From Chitinophagaceae bacterium (GTDB taxonomy: Bacteria; Bacteroidota; Bacteroidia; Chitinophagales; Chitinophagaceae): DNA of 64,000 bases. Location: assembly GCA_947446645.1 (NCBI GenBank), contig CANFHA010000006.1, positions 1-64,000 on the forward strand. Reading direction: 5' to 3'. Below are positions 26,942 through 35,696 of the stretch, piece by piece. Numbering within the stretch: position 1 is the stretch's first letter; each line of letters opens with the position of its first letter. The notes under the pieces are model-generated. The model worked only from the letters and a program-made list of their open reading frames with translations. It ran no database searches and was not told the origin of the DNA. The position numbers and the translations under genes are program-made.

Positions 26942-28879
26942 ATGCTATCCTGTAATCTATATAAATATACCGGATTCGTCTTATTACTGTGCTGCTGGAG
27001 CCTGAATGAAGCGCATGCCCAAAGGTCACTGAGCCCCAGGGACACCGCCAGCATAGGCATGGCCACCAGAACGGTAATGAAGGAACTGAGGCAAGCCATG
27101 TTGTCAATGGCGGACCAATCGAACTCAGAGTCGGACAGAAAGGATATTGCGGCCCACTACCTGGAGCAGCCCGATAACATATTTTACAGTAAGAAAGCCC
27201 TGATCGACGACGATACGGACCCTGATAATACAACACCGGATAAGTCGCAAAAAGAAGCGGAAGAGTACCTGGTACAGTTCAACCAGTTCTACCATACCGA
27301 AAGGGACAATTCCATTGAAATGACGATAAAGTCCATATCGCCTATTCTGAAAGCAGCCAATAAAATGCTCTATGTAAAGGTGCATTATAGCCAGCTGTTC
27401 AAAGAAAAGAGCGGCTTGGGACGCAGCTATAACAGGGTGTACCGCGTAGCGGAAGTGTATTTTGAGAAGAAGGGCGACGGCGGCCAGTGGCGTGCATACA
27501 TCAGCGGCATTAAGTTTGAGGACCGCAATGCCCCACCCGATGATCTGAGCTCAGCCTTACCTGTATCCAACGACGGCGCACAGGAACCGGAAGTGCGTGA
27601 AGTAAAAAATGAAGCCTACTACAGGAGCCTGCTGGTAAGGGGAACACATGCGCTGGCAGATAACAAATATGCCGACGCTTATCGCTACCTGCGAGAAGCA
27701 AGAGAATCGGACAAGGTGGCAAATGAATCCAACAGCCAATTCGCATCCCTGAAATCAAAAGTGAAAAGCACCATAACCATGGAAACCGACAGTTTTTTCC
27801 ACGGTGTGCTTAAAGCTAAGGGACGCACGCTGAACAATGCGGGCCGATATGAAGAGGCAAAGAAATATTACACCTATGCCAAGGAGTGCGATCTTACGGA
27901 CAAGGCTATACCACCTGTAATAGCAGAGCTGGAGAATAAAGTGGCATTGCTGCGGTCGCTCGACGACCTTTTCAGGAAAGGGCTCTATGAGCAGGCCATA
28001 CCGGGATACACGGAAGCGATCAGGAGCGACCCCGGAAATGCAGACCTGTATGTAGGCAGGGCAAAATGCTACTGGAAATCTTACAGGAATGCAGAAGCCC
28101 GCAGCGACTTCTATACTGCCATAAACCGCGATGAAAGCGACGCAGATATCTACTTATGGCAGGGCCGCTTCTACGGCTCCCTGAATGAAAAGCGCTACTA
28201 CGACAGCGCCTATGCGTGCCTGGTAAACCATGTAAACAAATCGGAGTACAGGGATGACCCCGCACTGGTGCCTATCTACAGTGAGGCTGCCTTTAACAAG
28301 GGTATGAGCCTGTACCTGAGCCGCACCTACATTGTGGCCATAGACTCGTTTAAGTCGGCGATGAGCCTGAATCCTGACTTTACAGAAGCCTACTGCTACC
28401 TGGGATGCTGCTACTACGAAGTAAAGGACAATGCAAAAGCAATAGAATACCTGGAGATGGCCAGCGGTAAAAACGACAAATACCCTGATGCACACTACTG
28501 GTACGGTAAAACACTGCGCCAGAAAGACTGGACAAAGTATTCGCACGAGGCAATACGGGAAATGAAACTGGCTATAGACCTGCTGAGCACAAACATGAAG
28601 AGCCAGAACTGGTTTTTATGGAACAGTGACCTGGGCGACATATTGCAGCGTAATAAGAATTACGAAGAAGCAATCAAATACTACACCAACTGCATAAACA
28701 TAGACCCCAAAAGGAATTTTCTTTATTACCTGTACCGTGGCGAATGTTTTCACCAGTGGGGACAAAATGAAAATGCGCAAAGAGACTACTACGAATATAA
28801 AAAGTGGTGCGATACCTACGGCACGCAGCCTAACCCTGCACTGGACAAAGATCTCAAAGAACTAAACGGCACGAAGTAA
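26942..28879 (+). CDS. Exported TPR protein coupled to tssG
   Basis: A 645-aa exported protein: signal peptide (YTGFVLLLCCWSLNEAHAQ), an N-terminal domain to about residue 220 of unknown fold, then tetratricopeptide repeats to the end (for example ADNKYADAYRYLREA, RKGLYEQAIPGYTEAI, LNPDFTEAYCYLGCCYYEV, NKNYEEAIKYYTNCI). The ATG at 26942 gives the signal peptide; a TTG 9 bp upstream is in frame. The stop is one base from the tssG start, so the two are almost surely co-transcribed and probably coupled, which ties this periplasmic or outer-membrane scaffold to the T6SS. It may be a docking protein between envelope complex and baseplate proteins; not previously named as far as I can tell. Confidence 0.82.
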   Translation: MLSCNLYKYTGFVLLLCCWSLNEAHAQRSLSPRDTASIGMATRTVMKELRQAMLSMADQSNSESDRKDIAAHYLEQPDNIFYSKKALIDDDTDPDNTTPDKSQKEAEEYLVQFNQFYHTERDNSIEMTIKSISPILKAANKMLYVKVHYSQLFKEKSGLGRSYNRVYRVAEVYFEKKGDGGQWRAYISGIKFEDRNAPPDDLSSALPVSNDGAQEPEVREVKNEAYYRSLLVRGTHALADNKYADAYRYLREARESDKVANESNSQFASLKSKVKSTITMETDSFFHGVLKAKGRTLNNAGRYEEAKKYYTYAKECDLTDKAIPPVIAELENKVALLRSLDDLFRKGLYEQAIPGYTEAIRSDPGNADLYVGRAKCYWKSYRNAEARSDFYTAINRDESDADIYLWQGRFYGSLNEKRYYDSAYACLVNHVNKSEYRDDPALVPIYSEAAFNKGMSLYLSRTYIVAIDSFKSAMSLNPDFTEAYCYLGCCYYEVKDNAKAIEYLEMASGKNDKYPDAHYWYGKTLRQKDWTKYSHEAIREMKLAIDLLSTNMKSQNWFLWNSDLGDILQRNKNYEEAIKYYTNCINIDPKRNFLYYLYRGECFHQWGQNENAQRDYYEYKKWCDTYGTQPNPALDKDLKELNGTK

Positions 28880-28880
28880 G

Positions 28881-29822
28881 ATGGCACTAAGCGAAGAACA
28901 GAAGGCGCTGCTGATAAAGGAGATACAATACCTGCACGAGGACTACAAAGCCACCGTGATCGCCTCTGAGCTTATGGAGCATGGTTTTCCAATGGAGGAT
29001 CTTTACTTCAGGAACGTAAGCATATTCAGGCGGTTCGTATCTAAGGATGTAAACAATATTCACTGGGAATCGGATGACGGCGGACCTGATAAGCTGGTAT
29101 TTGAGATGAACCGCGAAGGGCTTTATGATATGCTGCCCGACGGGCTGACGCATGCGAAGAACCCGAGAATTACAGACCCGAACATAACCAACGAATTTGT
29201 ACTGCACCGGAAGCAGGAAGAACAAGCCCGTAAGTTCTTCAGCACATTTGAGAATGAGTTCATGAGCTTTTCCCTGCAGCTGGAGATACTGGAGCGTGAG
29301 CTGTATGACAACAAAAATGAAACGCAGGTAAGAGAGTTCTTCGAATATTTCTACGGCGACAGCCGTTTCCTTACTGATATACAGGTGCTCACGTTGCTGT
29401 ACATACTGCCGCTGTCAAACAAGATACGTGCGGATGTAAAGCTTATCTCACAAACACTATCTAAGATACTGAACTACAAAATTGTAGTAACTAAAGAAAA
29501 AAACAAGCCGCAGACGCTGAACAAACATTCGTCAACTGCAAAGTTGAATGAATCCATACTTGGTGTAGATTCAGTAATATCTGACAGCTGCCAGGTATAT
29601 GCATTTTCGTATAACCTCAGCATTTTTGATATTCATTTCCTGGATTATTCCGATTTTGAACGCAACGGAAAATGCAGCAATGTGCTCAAATTTGTACTAC
29701 CCTACTTCTTCCCGGCGGGTGCTGATGTGGATATAATTTTATTTCCGCATGAGGACTGCAAAGAATTAAAAACTTCGTGGACAGAAGAAAATTTCTTTTT
29801 AGGATTTAATTCATATATTTAA
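28881..29822 (+). CDS. tssG: T6SS baseplate protein TssG (Bacteroidota type)
   Basis: A 313-aa cytoplasmic protein fitting the divergent TssG of subtype iii systems by size, the LYDMLPDGLTH motif near residue 75 and its place beside TssN and TssK. A FSTFENEFMSFSLQLEILE helical segment and a C-terminal beta region follow (VLKFVLPYFFPAGADVDIILF). TssG works with TssF and TssE in the wedge that nucleates the sheath and tube. It starts 1 bp after the TPR gene and is followed 18 bp later by tssN. Proteobacterial TssG shares little sequence, so the call rests on motif plus context. Confidence 0.78.
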   Translation: MALSEEQKALLIKEIQYLHEDYKATVIASELMEHGFPMEDLYFRNVSIFRRFVSKDVNNIHWESDDGGPDKLVFEMNREGLYDMLPDGLTHAKNPRITDPNITNEFVLHRKQEEQARKFFSTFENEFMSFSLQLEILERELYDNKNETQVREFFEYFYGDSRFLTDIQVLTLLYILPLSNKIRADVKLISQTLSKILNYKIVVTKEKNKPQTLNKHSSTAKLNESILGVDSVISDSCQVYAFSYNLSIFDIHFLDYSDFERNGKCSNVLKFVLPYFFPAGADVDIILFPHEDCKELKTSWTEENFFLGFNSYI

Positions 29823-29840
29823 GCCCAAATTTTACAAGAG

Positions 29841-30674
29841 ATGTTTGTATACCTGATCGCTTTGGCAGTAGTATTTGTTGTTAGTTTTATCGCATTCTTT
29901 ATGGTCAACAAGGCTGAGGGCCAGTTGAAGAATATGAAAGTCATATTAATATTCCTGCTTTTCACCCTCCTTATGTCTGCCTGCGGATTGCTTGGCAAAT
30001 CTTCGGCGGAGTCTATGTCGTCCTTTTTCATGGTGCAAGTGCTTTGCCTTGTTCTTGGTTATGCGTCCAGCTTCCTGATGAAAAAAGAATTTTTCGGGCA
30101 AATGGCTAATGAAAAAGTAAGCAAGCCCGCTTTTGTGCTGGCAAATGCTGCGGCAGGAATGCTGGGCTTCGCATTGGTGTTCGACCATTTTAATGGCATG
30201 GGGCTGGCCGGCTACTACTCAATCTCTGCTTTCAGCTTTGTACTGCCCCAGTTTTTTGCTACCAGCTTTGAAGCGTATACCGAGATACCACAGGAAATTT
30301 ATAAGGTATGGTACTACCCTGAAGACGAAAAGGAAATTGATTTTGACAAGATAGATACGAGCAAGATATACATGCTTGAAATGGAATTTTCAAAATCAAC
30401 AGCTGATAACAAGCTGGTGAACAGTAAAGCAAAAGCGCCGCTGGGTATGATGTTTGGCGACTGGTTCATGTCATTTATTGAGAATTACAACCACAAATTT
30501 GACAGTGATCCTATCCAGTACCTGAACCAGGACAACTCACCTACAGGATGGATATTTTATGTGAAACCATCGTTTTTTGGCAACAGTAAATATATTGATC
30601 CGGACCTTTCTATAGCAGACAACAACCTGAGTGAGAAAAACGTTATCATTGCCAAGAGAGTTGAAGTGATATAA
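29841..30674 (+). CDS. tssN: T6SSiii inner-membrane protein TssN
   Basis: A 277-aa protein with about five transmembrane helices in the first 135 residues (for example YLIALAVVFVVSFIAFFMV and VILIFLLFTLLMSACGLL). A soluble cytoplasmic domain follows (about 145-277) with EIPQEIYKVWYYPEDEKEI. This topology and context match TssN, an inner-membrane subunit found in Bacteroidota T6SS that, with TssO and others, stands in for the TssJLM complex of Proteobacteria. It lies 18 bp after tssG and 116 bp before tssK. Confidence 0.82.
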   Translation: MFVYLIALAVVFVVSFIAFFMVNKAEGQLKNMKVILIFLLFTLLMSACGLLGKSSAESMSSFFMVQVLCLVLGYASSFLMKKEFFGQMANEKVSKPAFVLANAAAGMLGFALVFDHFNGMGLAGYYSISAFSFVLPQFFATSFEAYTEIPQEIYKVWYYPEDEKEIDFDKIDTSKIYMLEMEFSKSTADNKLVNSKAKAPLGMMFGDWFMSFIENYNHKFDSDPIQYLNQDNSPTGWIFYVKPSFFGNSKYIDPDLSIADNNLSEKNVIIAKRVEVI

Positions 30675-30720
30675 ATGTGCTAATGACACTGTTTATATGC
30701 ACATGGAGGAGCCGGTTTAC

Positions 30721-30728
30721 TATATTTG
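30721..30728 (+). promoter_or_regulatory. -7 box (TAnnTTTG) before tssK
   Basis: TATATTTG fully matches the consensus, 62 bp before the tssK ATG, in the widest gap of the upstream T6SS genes. It suggests a second transcription start serving tssK and tssO. Confidence 0.5.
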
Positions 30729-30790
30729 TAAAGAAAGATTGATTTAATACGATTATTATTAGTTATCTCTGTTAAAATCTGTTACGACTA

Positions 30791-31957
30791 ATGTTACCGA
30801 AACTGCAATATCATCTCACAAACTGGATCGACGGTATGAAGATCAACCGCCAGCATTTCAGCAACAGTGAGAGTGCCGTTCTGGACCTGGTGAGAGATCT
30901 ATCTGCGATTGTAGTTGCGGCAAGTGGTTATGGGCTGCTGAGCCCGGAGCCCGGCGAAAAAAACGCTATTGAGTGCGAGGTATTATCATCACAGTCCAAG
31001 AAATTCAAGATCAGTGTAAAGCTTTGCCGTGCTATAACAGCGGGCGGTTGCCGCATTGAGATCATACCGGGTATACAGCCCGAACTGGTGAGCGACAACG
31101 AGATCTTCCTCGCATCGAACAATGATGACCGCAGGAGAACCGTTTCTTCTTACCTGGCCGTGATCAGTGTAGATCCGTTCTCAAGGCTTCCTTTCGGTGA
31201 GCCTGCGGTGGATGAGTATCCTCCCCGCAACCCGTTCAGCTCAAATACCTACCGGCTGAACCTGATCACCGAAGAATCACTCAATGCATCGAACCTGGGT
31301 GCTTTCCATTTCCCGATAGCCCGTTTCAATGTAAAGAATGAGGAGCTGGTACGTGATAACAACTACATACCCCCATGTGCGTTTGTAAGTGCGCATCCGG
31401 GTACACGGCAGATCTACAACTCGCTGGGTGAATATTTTACCCGCATCCAGGACTATTGCACAGAAATTATCCAGAAGACCTATGCCGACGGTCAGAACAC
31501 AGGGCTGGGCCAGAACATACGCAAGGTGAGCGAAAGCAACCTGAGGCACATTGCTTCAGAGTTCTTCCTGTTCCGCACGGTGTTTCACACGCAGTCGCCC
31601 GTGTACCTGGCAAATGCTATAGTGCAGCTGGCAAACAACATAAAGGTTTCGCTCAACATTATTTCTGACCGTGAGAAAGAAGAAATTCTTCAGCACTTCA
31701 GGGAGATGAACGACATAAGCCCTACAAAATTTGAAGAAATAATAGGCGGTGCCATAGATGCTGACTACGACCATAATGATATTTACGGTTCATTTCAGCC
31801 TCTGCTCTACTTCCTGAGCATGTGGTGCGACCTGCTGGAAAAACTGAAGGACCTGAAGATGATAAACCGCAGGAACGAGAAGTTTGACGTAGGCCCGCAG
31901 CGTACTATAGAAACACAGAAAGACAAAGGACCAAAGAAATTCTCCATATTTGACTAA
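30791..31957 (+). CDS. tssK: T6SS baseplate protein TssK
   Basis: A 388-aa protein with the TssK N-terminal signature NWIDGMKINRQHF (W-x-x-GM then QHF). The shell-like N-terminal domain is followed by helical middle and C-terminal domains (AEFFLFRTVFHTQSPVYLAN region; YFLSMWCDLLEKLKDLK). TssK trimers join the baseplate wedges to the inner-membrane complex. It is slightly shorter than the proteobacterial forms (about 440 aa). tssO follows 19 bp later. Confidence 0.9.
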   Translation: MLPKLQYHLTNWIDGMKINRQHFSNSESAVLDLVRDLSAIVVAASGYGLLSPEPGEKNAIECEVLSSQSKKFKISVKLCRAITAGGCRIEIIPGIQPELVSDNEIFLASNNDDRRRTVSSYLAVISVDPFSRLPFGEPAVDEYPPRNPFSSNTYRLNLITEESLNASNLGAFHFPIARFNVKNEELVRDNNYIPPCAFVSAHPGTRQIYNSLGEYFTRIQDYCTEIIQKTYADGQNTGLGQNIRKVSESNLRHIASEFFLFRTVFHTQSPVYLANAIVQLANNIKVSLNIISDREKEEILQHFREMNDISPTKFEEIIGGAIDADYDHNDIYGSFQPLLYFLSMWCDLLEKLKDLKMINRRNEKFDVGPQRTIETQKDKGPKKFSIFD

Positions 31958-31976
31958 TTAATTAATTTATTCCAAC

Positions 31977-32474
31977 ATGAAACCAATTAACACAAAAGAA
32001 AGATCAAAATTATTTTCGCAGTTTTTATTCATTGTTTTCGGACTCTGCTTCCTGCCTATAGCTATTATTTTTGCGGCCTATTACCAGACGCCAGTACAGA
32101 TAAGCCAGGAGCAACAGGAAAAGCTGAACCACTATTCTGAATTTGCAGATCAGCAAAAAGTACTGGCAAAGCAACTTGCCGATATTGATTCTAACATTAT
32201 GGTGCTGAACAACGGCAGCAATGTAAACCTGCTTAGCGCTGAGCCAATGATCTCTACCGCTATTGCCAGGCTCACATCGACAGATTCAACGAAGGTGGTA
32301 AAGGCAATAGGAAAAGCATATACAAATTATTTGAACACGGCGCATAACCTGAACCTATGCACCACAGAAAATAAGAAACTTAATGCTGACCTGGTTGCAA
32401 CCCAGGGCAAGGCTAAGGAATTAGAAAGTGATAAAAAGACAAGGGATATGATCGATGCTGTAGGACGGCATTAA
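31977..32474 (+). CDS. tssO: T6SSiii membrane protein TssO
   Basis: A 165-aa bitopic protein: one transmembrane helix at about 13-37 (LFIVFGLCFLPIAIIFAAYY), then a coiled-coil-like periplasmic part (QEQQEKLNHYSEFADQQKV; LNLCTTENKKLNADLVATQG). The length, topology and position after tssK match TssO, a Bacteroidota-specific T6SS envelope subunit that partners TssN. It is followed by 174 bp with a terminator-like hairpin before tssH. Confidence 0.82.
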   Translation: MKPINTKERSKLFSQFLFIVFGLCFLPIAIIFAAYYQTPVQISQEQQEKLNHYSEFADQQKVLAKQLADIDSNIMVLNNGSNVNLLSAEPMISTAIARLTSTDSTKVVKAIGKAYTNYLNTAHNLNLCTTENKKLNADLVATQGKAKELESDKKTRDMIDAVGRH

Positions 32475-32559
32475 TCGTTCGAATCGACTTGTGCTTTAGA
32501 TTTACTGCTATTCCTGGTTGGTTTTATCTCCGCAAAATATTTATAGTAATTTTCAAACT

Positions 32560-32604
32560 ACTCCGGTGTTTATTGTTTCAAAAACATTATCCCCGGAGTT
32601 TTTA
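32560..32604 (+). terminator. Possible terminator between tssO and tssH
   Basis: Seven-base stem ACTCCGG / CCGGAGT with a 26-nt loop, then TTTTTAATTT. The large loop makes it weak. Confidence 0.4.
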
Positions 32605-32648
32605 ATTTACCTGAACTGATTTATTAATCACCCCAATACTTATAAAAC

Positions 32649-35144
32649 ATGACAACGCTTTCTTTCAGTGATTCGTTAAAAACAGCGATACAAATTTCCC
32701 AGTCTGTGGCGCGGGAAAACATGAATGAAAAATTCTCCCTACCCCACCTGCTAGTAGGCTTATTACATAAAGAATCCGGACTGCACCCATATTTGCAGTC
32801 TATGGGTAAGGATGTAGGCTATATGGTAGAATGGGGTGAGATAAAAATAGAAGGTAGCCCCAAAACAGGCAAACTGCCAGATACTATGGCGGCCGATGAT
32901 AAAGTGGCTACTGTATTTGAAGAAGCCGATAATATTCGCCTGAAACTGGGCCTGGATGACATAACACCTATTTGTGTGCTTGCTGCGCTCGTGAAGCCAA
33001 ATGTTGGTTTTCCTGCCGACCAGCTAAAATCCTTCCCGCTGAGGGAAAAAGAAATACTGGATCTGTACATCAATGACAACTCCATAAAGCAGGCAGTAGG
33101 TGTAAACCCATCTGCCAACGGCAATGGAGCGACAGGTGGTAACAAGGGTGGTGGCAATTCTGCCCTGCTCAAGTATTGTATAGATAAGGTATCCCTGGCT
33201 AAGGAAGGTAAGATAGACCCGATAATAGGCCGCGACAGGGAAACACGCATGATGCTGGAAATCCTGGGCCGCAGAACGAAGCCAAACGTTATGATAACCG
33301 GCGATCCGGGTGTTGGTAAAACCGCACTGGTAGATGGATTTGCACTGAGCATTGTAGAAAACAATGTACCTGACCATCTGAAGGGCGCTTCGCTTTTTGA
33401 GCTGGACCTGGGTGCGTTATTTGCCGGCGCATCTTACAAAGGCGAGGTAGAAGAGCGCCTGAAGGGGATCATCAAAGAAGTTAAGCAGTTTGACAAGGCT
33501 ATTCTCTTTATAGATGAAATACACACTATTCTGGACCCTAAGGGCCAGGCAGGATCCGGCATTGCTAACCTGCTGAAGCCGGAACTGGCCAGGGGCGAGC
33601 TTACGGTAATAGGCGCTACTACGCTGGATGAGTATCGTAAAATAATAGAGCCGGAGCAGGCCTTCAGCAGAAGGTTTGAGATCGTAAAGGTTGATGAGCC
33701 CGATCTTATTACATCAGCGAAAATGCTGGAAAAGCTCTGTTCAGCTTTTGAAAAGCACCATGATCTGAAAGTGGAGAAAGAAGTGCTGACTGAGTGTGTG
33801 CGCCTGGCAAAACGCTATATCAAGGACCGCAGGCTGCCCGATTCGGCAGTAGACCTGCTGGACAGGACAATGGCAGCTATAAAGATGATGAACGATACGT
33901 CTAACACCGAGCTCGATGACCTGACCATTGGCTATGATGTGTTAGTAAATGATAAAGAATCGCACGAGATAGATAAGCTGAATAATTATAAGTGGTATCA
34001 CCGCTCGCTGAAAAACAGGTTGAGCCCGGTATTGTACGGCCGCCTTACCGATGTAATAGACGTAGAAAAAGTAGAAACTGTAGCCGAAATAGAAAGCTAC
34101 CTACTTTCCAGCCTTGGTTCGCTTAAGGAATTCTCAAAAGATAAGAAAGACGCGGTAGGCCTGCAAGAGCTTGCAGCTATTGTTGCGTTCAAAACCGGTA
34201 TCCCTATGGGTAAGATACAGGCAAAAGAGCAACAAAAGCTGATGGAAATGGAGAACATCATTAAAAAGCGTGTAGTAGGCCAGGACCTGGCAGTAAAAGC
34301 CCTCAGTGATGCCATAGTGGAGTCGCGGAGCGGACTTAACAAACCAGGCCAGCCAATAGGCTCCTTCTTCCTGCTGGGCCCTACGGGTACCGGTAAAACA
34401 GAAATTACTAAGGCTATTGCCGACTTCCTGTTCAACGATGAAAAAGCAATGATCCGCTTTGACATGTCCGAGTTCAAAGAAGAACATTCAGCTGCGTTGC
34501 TTTATGGTGCGCCTCCCGGATATGTCGGTTACGAAGAAGGTGGTATGCTGGTAAACAAGATCCGCCAGCAGCCATACTCAGTAGTTCTGTTTGACGAGAT
34601 TGAAAAGGCCCATCCATCTGTTTTCGACATATTCCTGCAGATACTAGACGAAGGAAAAATGCATGACAGGTTGGGAAAAGAGGGCGATTTCTCGAACTCA
34701 CTCATCATATTTACTTCCAATATAGGCAGTGAGTGGATCGTGGAGCAGTTTGGTAAAGACATCGTTCCCAAGTCGTCTCAGCTCATGGAGATCATGACAA
34801 AACACTTCCGGCCCGAATTTCTGGCCCGTCTTACGGAGATCATCCCATTTGCGCCTATCAGCGAAAAGAATGTGGTAAAGATCCTGGAAATACAGATGAA
34901 AAGCCTGTTGGAAAGTCTTGATAAACAAAACATTAGCCTTGAAATAACTGACGATGCAAAAACGAAAATTGCATTGACCGGATTTACACCAAAGTACGGC
35001 GCACGGCAGATTTCAGGCGTTATACGCACTCATTTAAGACGCCCTATTTCAAAGTTAATTGTGACAAATGCGGTGAGCAAAGGCGAGAAAATAAAGGTGG
35101 CACTTGATGAAGAAGGCGAAGTAGCCTTCAACATAGAAAAATAA
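32649..35144 (+). CDS. tssH: T6SS AAA+ ATPase TssH (ClpV)
   Basis: An 831-aa Clp-type unfoldase. It has an N-terminal Clp-N domain (about 1-145), then a linker with Gly/Asn-rich GNGATGGNKGGGN. AAA domain 1 has Walker A GDPGVGKT near 218 and Walker B ILFIDEIHTI near 286. AAA domain 2 has Walker A GPTGTGKT near 576 and Walker B VVLFDEIEKAH, followed by the D2-small domain (FTPKYGARQI). The middle domain is short compared with ClpB. It disassembles the contracted TssBC sheath for reuse, and its place between tssO and tssB supports TssH over housekeeping ClpB. Confidence 0.93.
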   Translation: MTTLSFSDSLKTAIQISQSVARENMNEKFSLPHLLVGLLHKESGLHPYLQSMGKDVGYMVEWGEIKIEGSPKTGKLPDTMAADDKVATVFEEADNIRLKLGLDDITPICVLAALVKPNVGFPADQLKSFPLREKEILDLYINDNSIKQAVGVNPSANGNGATGGNKGGGNSALLKYCIDKVSLAKEGKIDPIIGRDRETRMMLEILGRRTKPNVMITGDPGVGKTALVDGFALSIVENNVPDHLKGASLFELDLGALFAGASYKGEVEERLKGIIKEVKQFDKAILFIDEIHTILDPKGQAGSGIANLLKPELARGELTVIGATTLDEYRKIIEPEQAFSRRFEIVKVDEPDLITSAKMLEKLCSAFEKHHDLKVEKEVLTECVRLAKRYIKDRRLPDSAVDLLDRTMAAIKMMNDTSNTELDDLTIGYDVLVNDKESHEIDKLNNYKWYHRSLKNRLSPVLYGRLTDVIDVEKVETVAEIESYLLSSLGSLKEFSKDKKDAVGLQELAAIVAFKTGIPMGKIQAKEQQKLMEMENIIKKRVVGQDLAVKALSDAIVESRSGLNKPGQPIGSFFLLGPTGTGKTEITKAIADFLFNDEKAMIRFDMSEFKEEHSAALLYGAPPGYVGYEEGGMLVNKIRQQPYSVVLFDEIEKAHPSVFDIFLQILDEGKMHDRLGKEGDFSNSLIIFTSNIGSEWIVEQFGKDIVPKSSQLMEIMTKHFRPEFLARLTEIIPFAPISEKNVVKILEIQMKSLLESLDKQNISLEITDDAKTKIALTGFTPKYGARQISGVIRTHLRRPISKLIVTNAVSKGEKIKVALDEEGEVAFNIEK

Positions 35145-35207
35145 TCGAAAAAAATTCATTTTTAGCAATTTCTTTTATATTTTTACCATAACTAAAACAA
35201 ACGAATT

Positions 35208-35654
35208 ATGTATAACTATGATGTTGGTGGGAACGCCGTAGAAGTAACCGCGTCGGAAGGAATGGCAGACATTGCTCAGAACAGAACAATGTTCATTCAG
35301 AAATTGACAGCAGAAGATCCGATCAAACCAGAAGCCGCTTATAACCTTACGTCAACAGAACAAGTATTTGAGCATTTCAAACCACAGATCGCTGTAGAAT
35401 TTGAAAATGCCGAAGGTGGAACTGTTAATGAAGAACTGCGTTTTAACAACGTAGGTGACTTCGGTGCGAATAACATCACGAAACAAAGCCGTTTCTTGTC
35501 TGACCTGAACATTCAGCAGGATCAGTATCAGAAAATAATGAAGCAGCTGAAGACAAACAAAGTGATGAAGTCTGTGCTGGACAACCCGGAAACAAAAGCC
35601 GCTTTTGTTGATGCACTGAACGGCTTGATCCAGGAACTGGAGAATAATAAATAA
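35208..35654 (+). CDS. tssB: T6SS sheath small subunit TssB
   Basis: A 148-aa protein of the Bacteroidota TssB type, with the conserved core EELRFNNVGDFGANNITKQS and helical C-terminus (KTNKVMKSVLDNPETK). With TssC it builds the contractile cytoplasmic sheath. It has a 63-bp upstream gap with an AT-rich promoter-like run (TATATTTTTACC) and is followed 42 bp later by tssC. Confidence 0.92.
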   Translation: MYNYDVGGNAVEVTASEGMADIAQNRTMFIQKLTAEDPIKPEAAYNLTSTEQVFEHFKPQIAVEFENAEGGTVNEELRFNNVGDFGANNITKQSRFLSDLNIQQDQYQKIMKQLKTNKVMKSVLDNPETKAAFVDALNGLIQELENNK

Positions 35655-35696
35655 CGTTTTAAACAAATGTGTCAATAACATCAGAAAAAAATAATC

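Noticed and set aside
32649-35144. Housekeeping ClpB instead of TssH
   Set aside because: The short middle domain and the position inside the T6SS run favour TssH.
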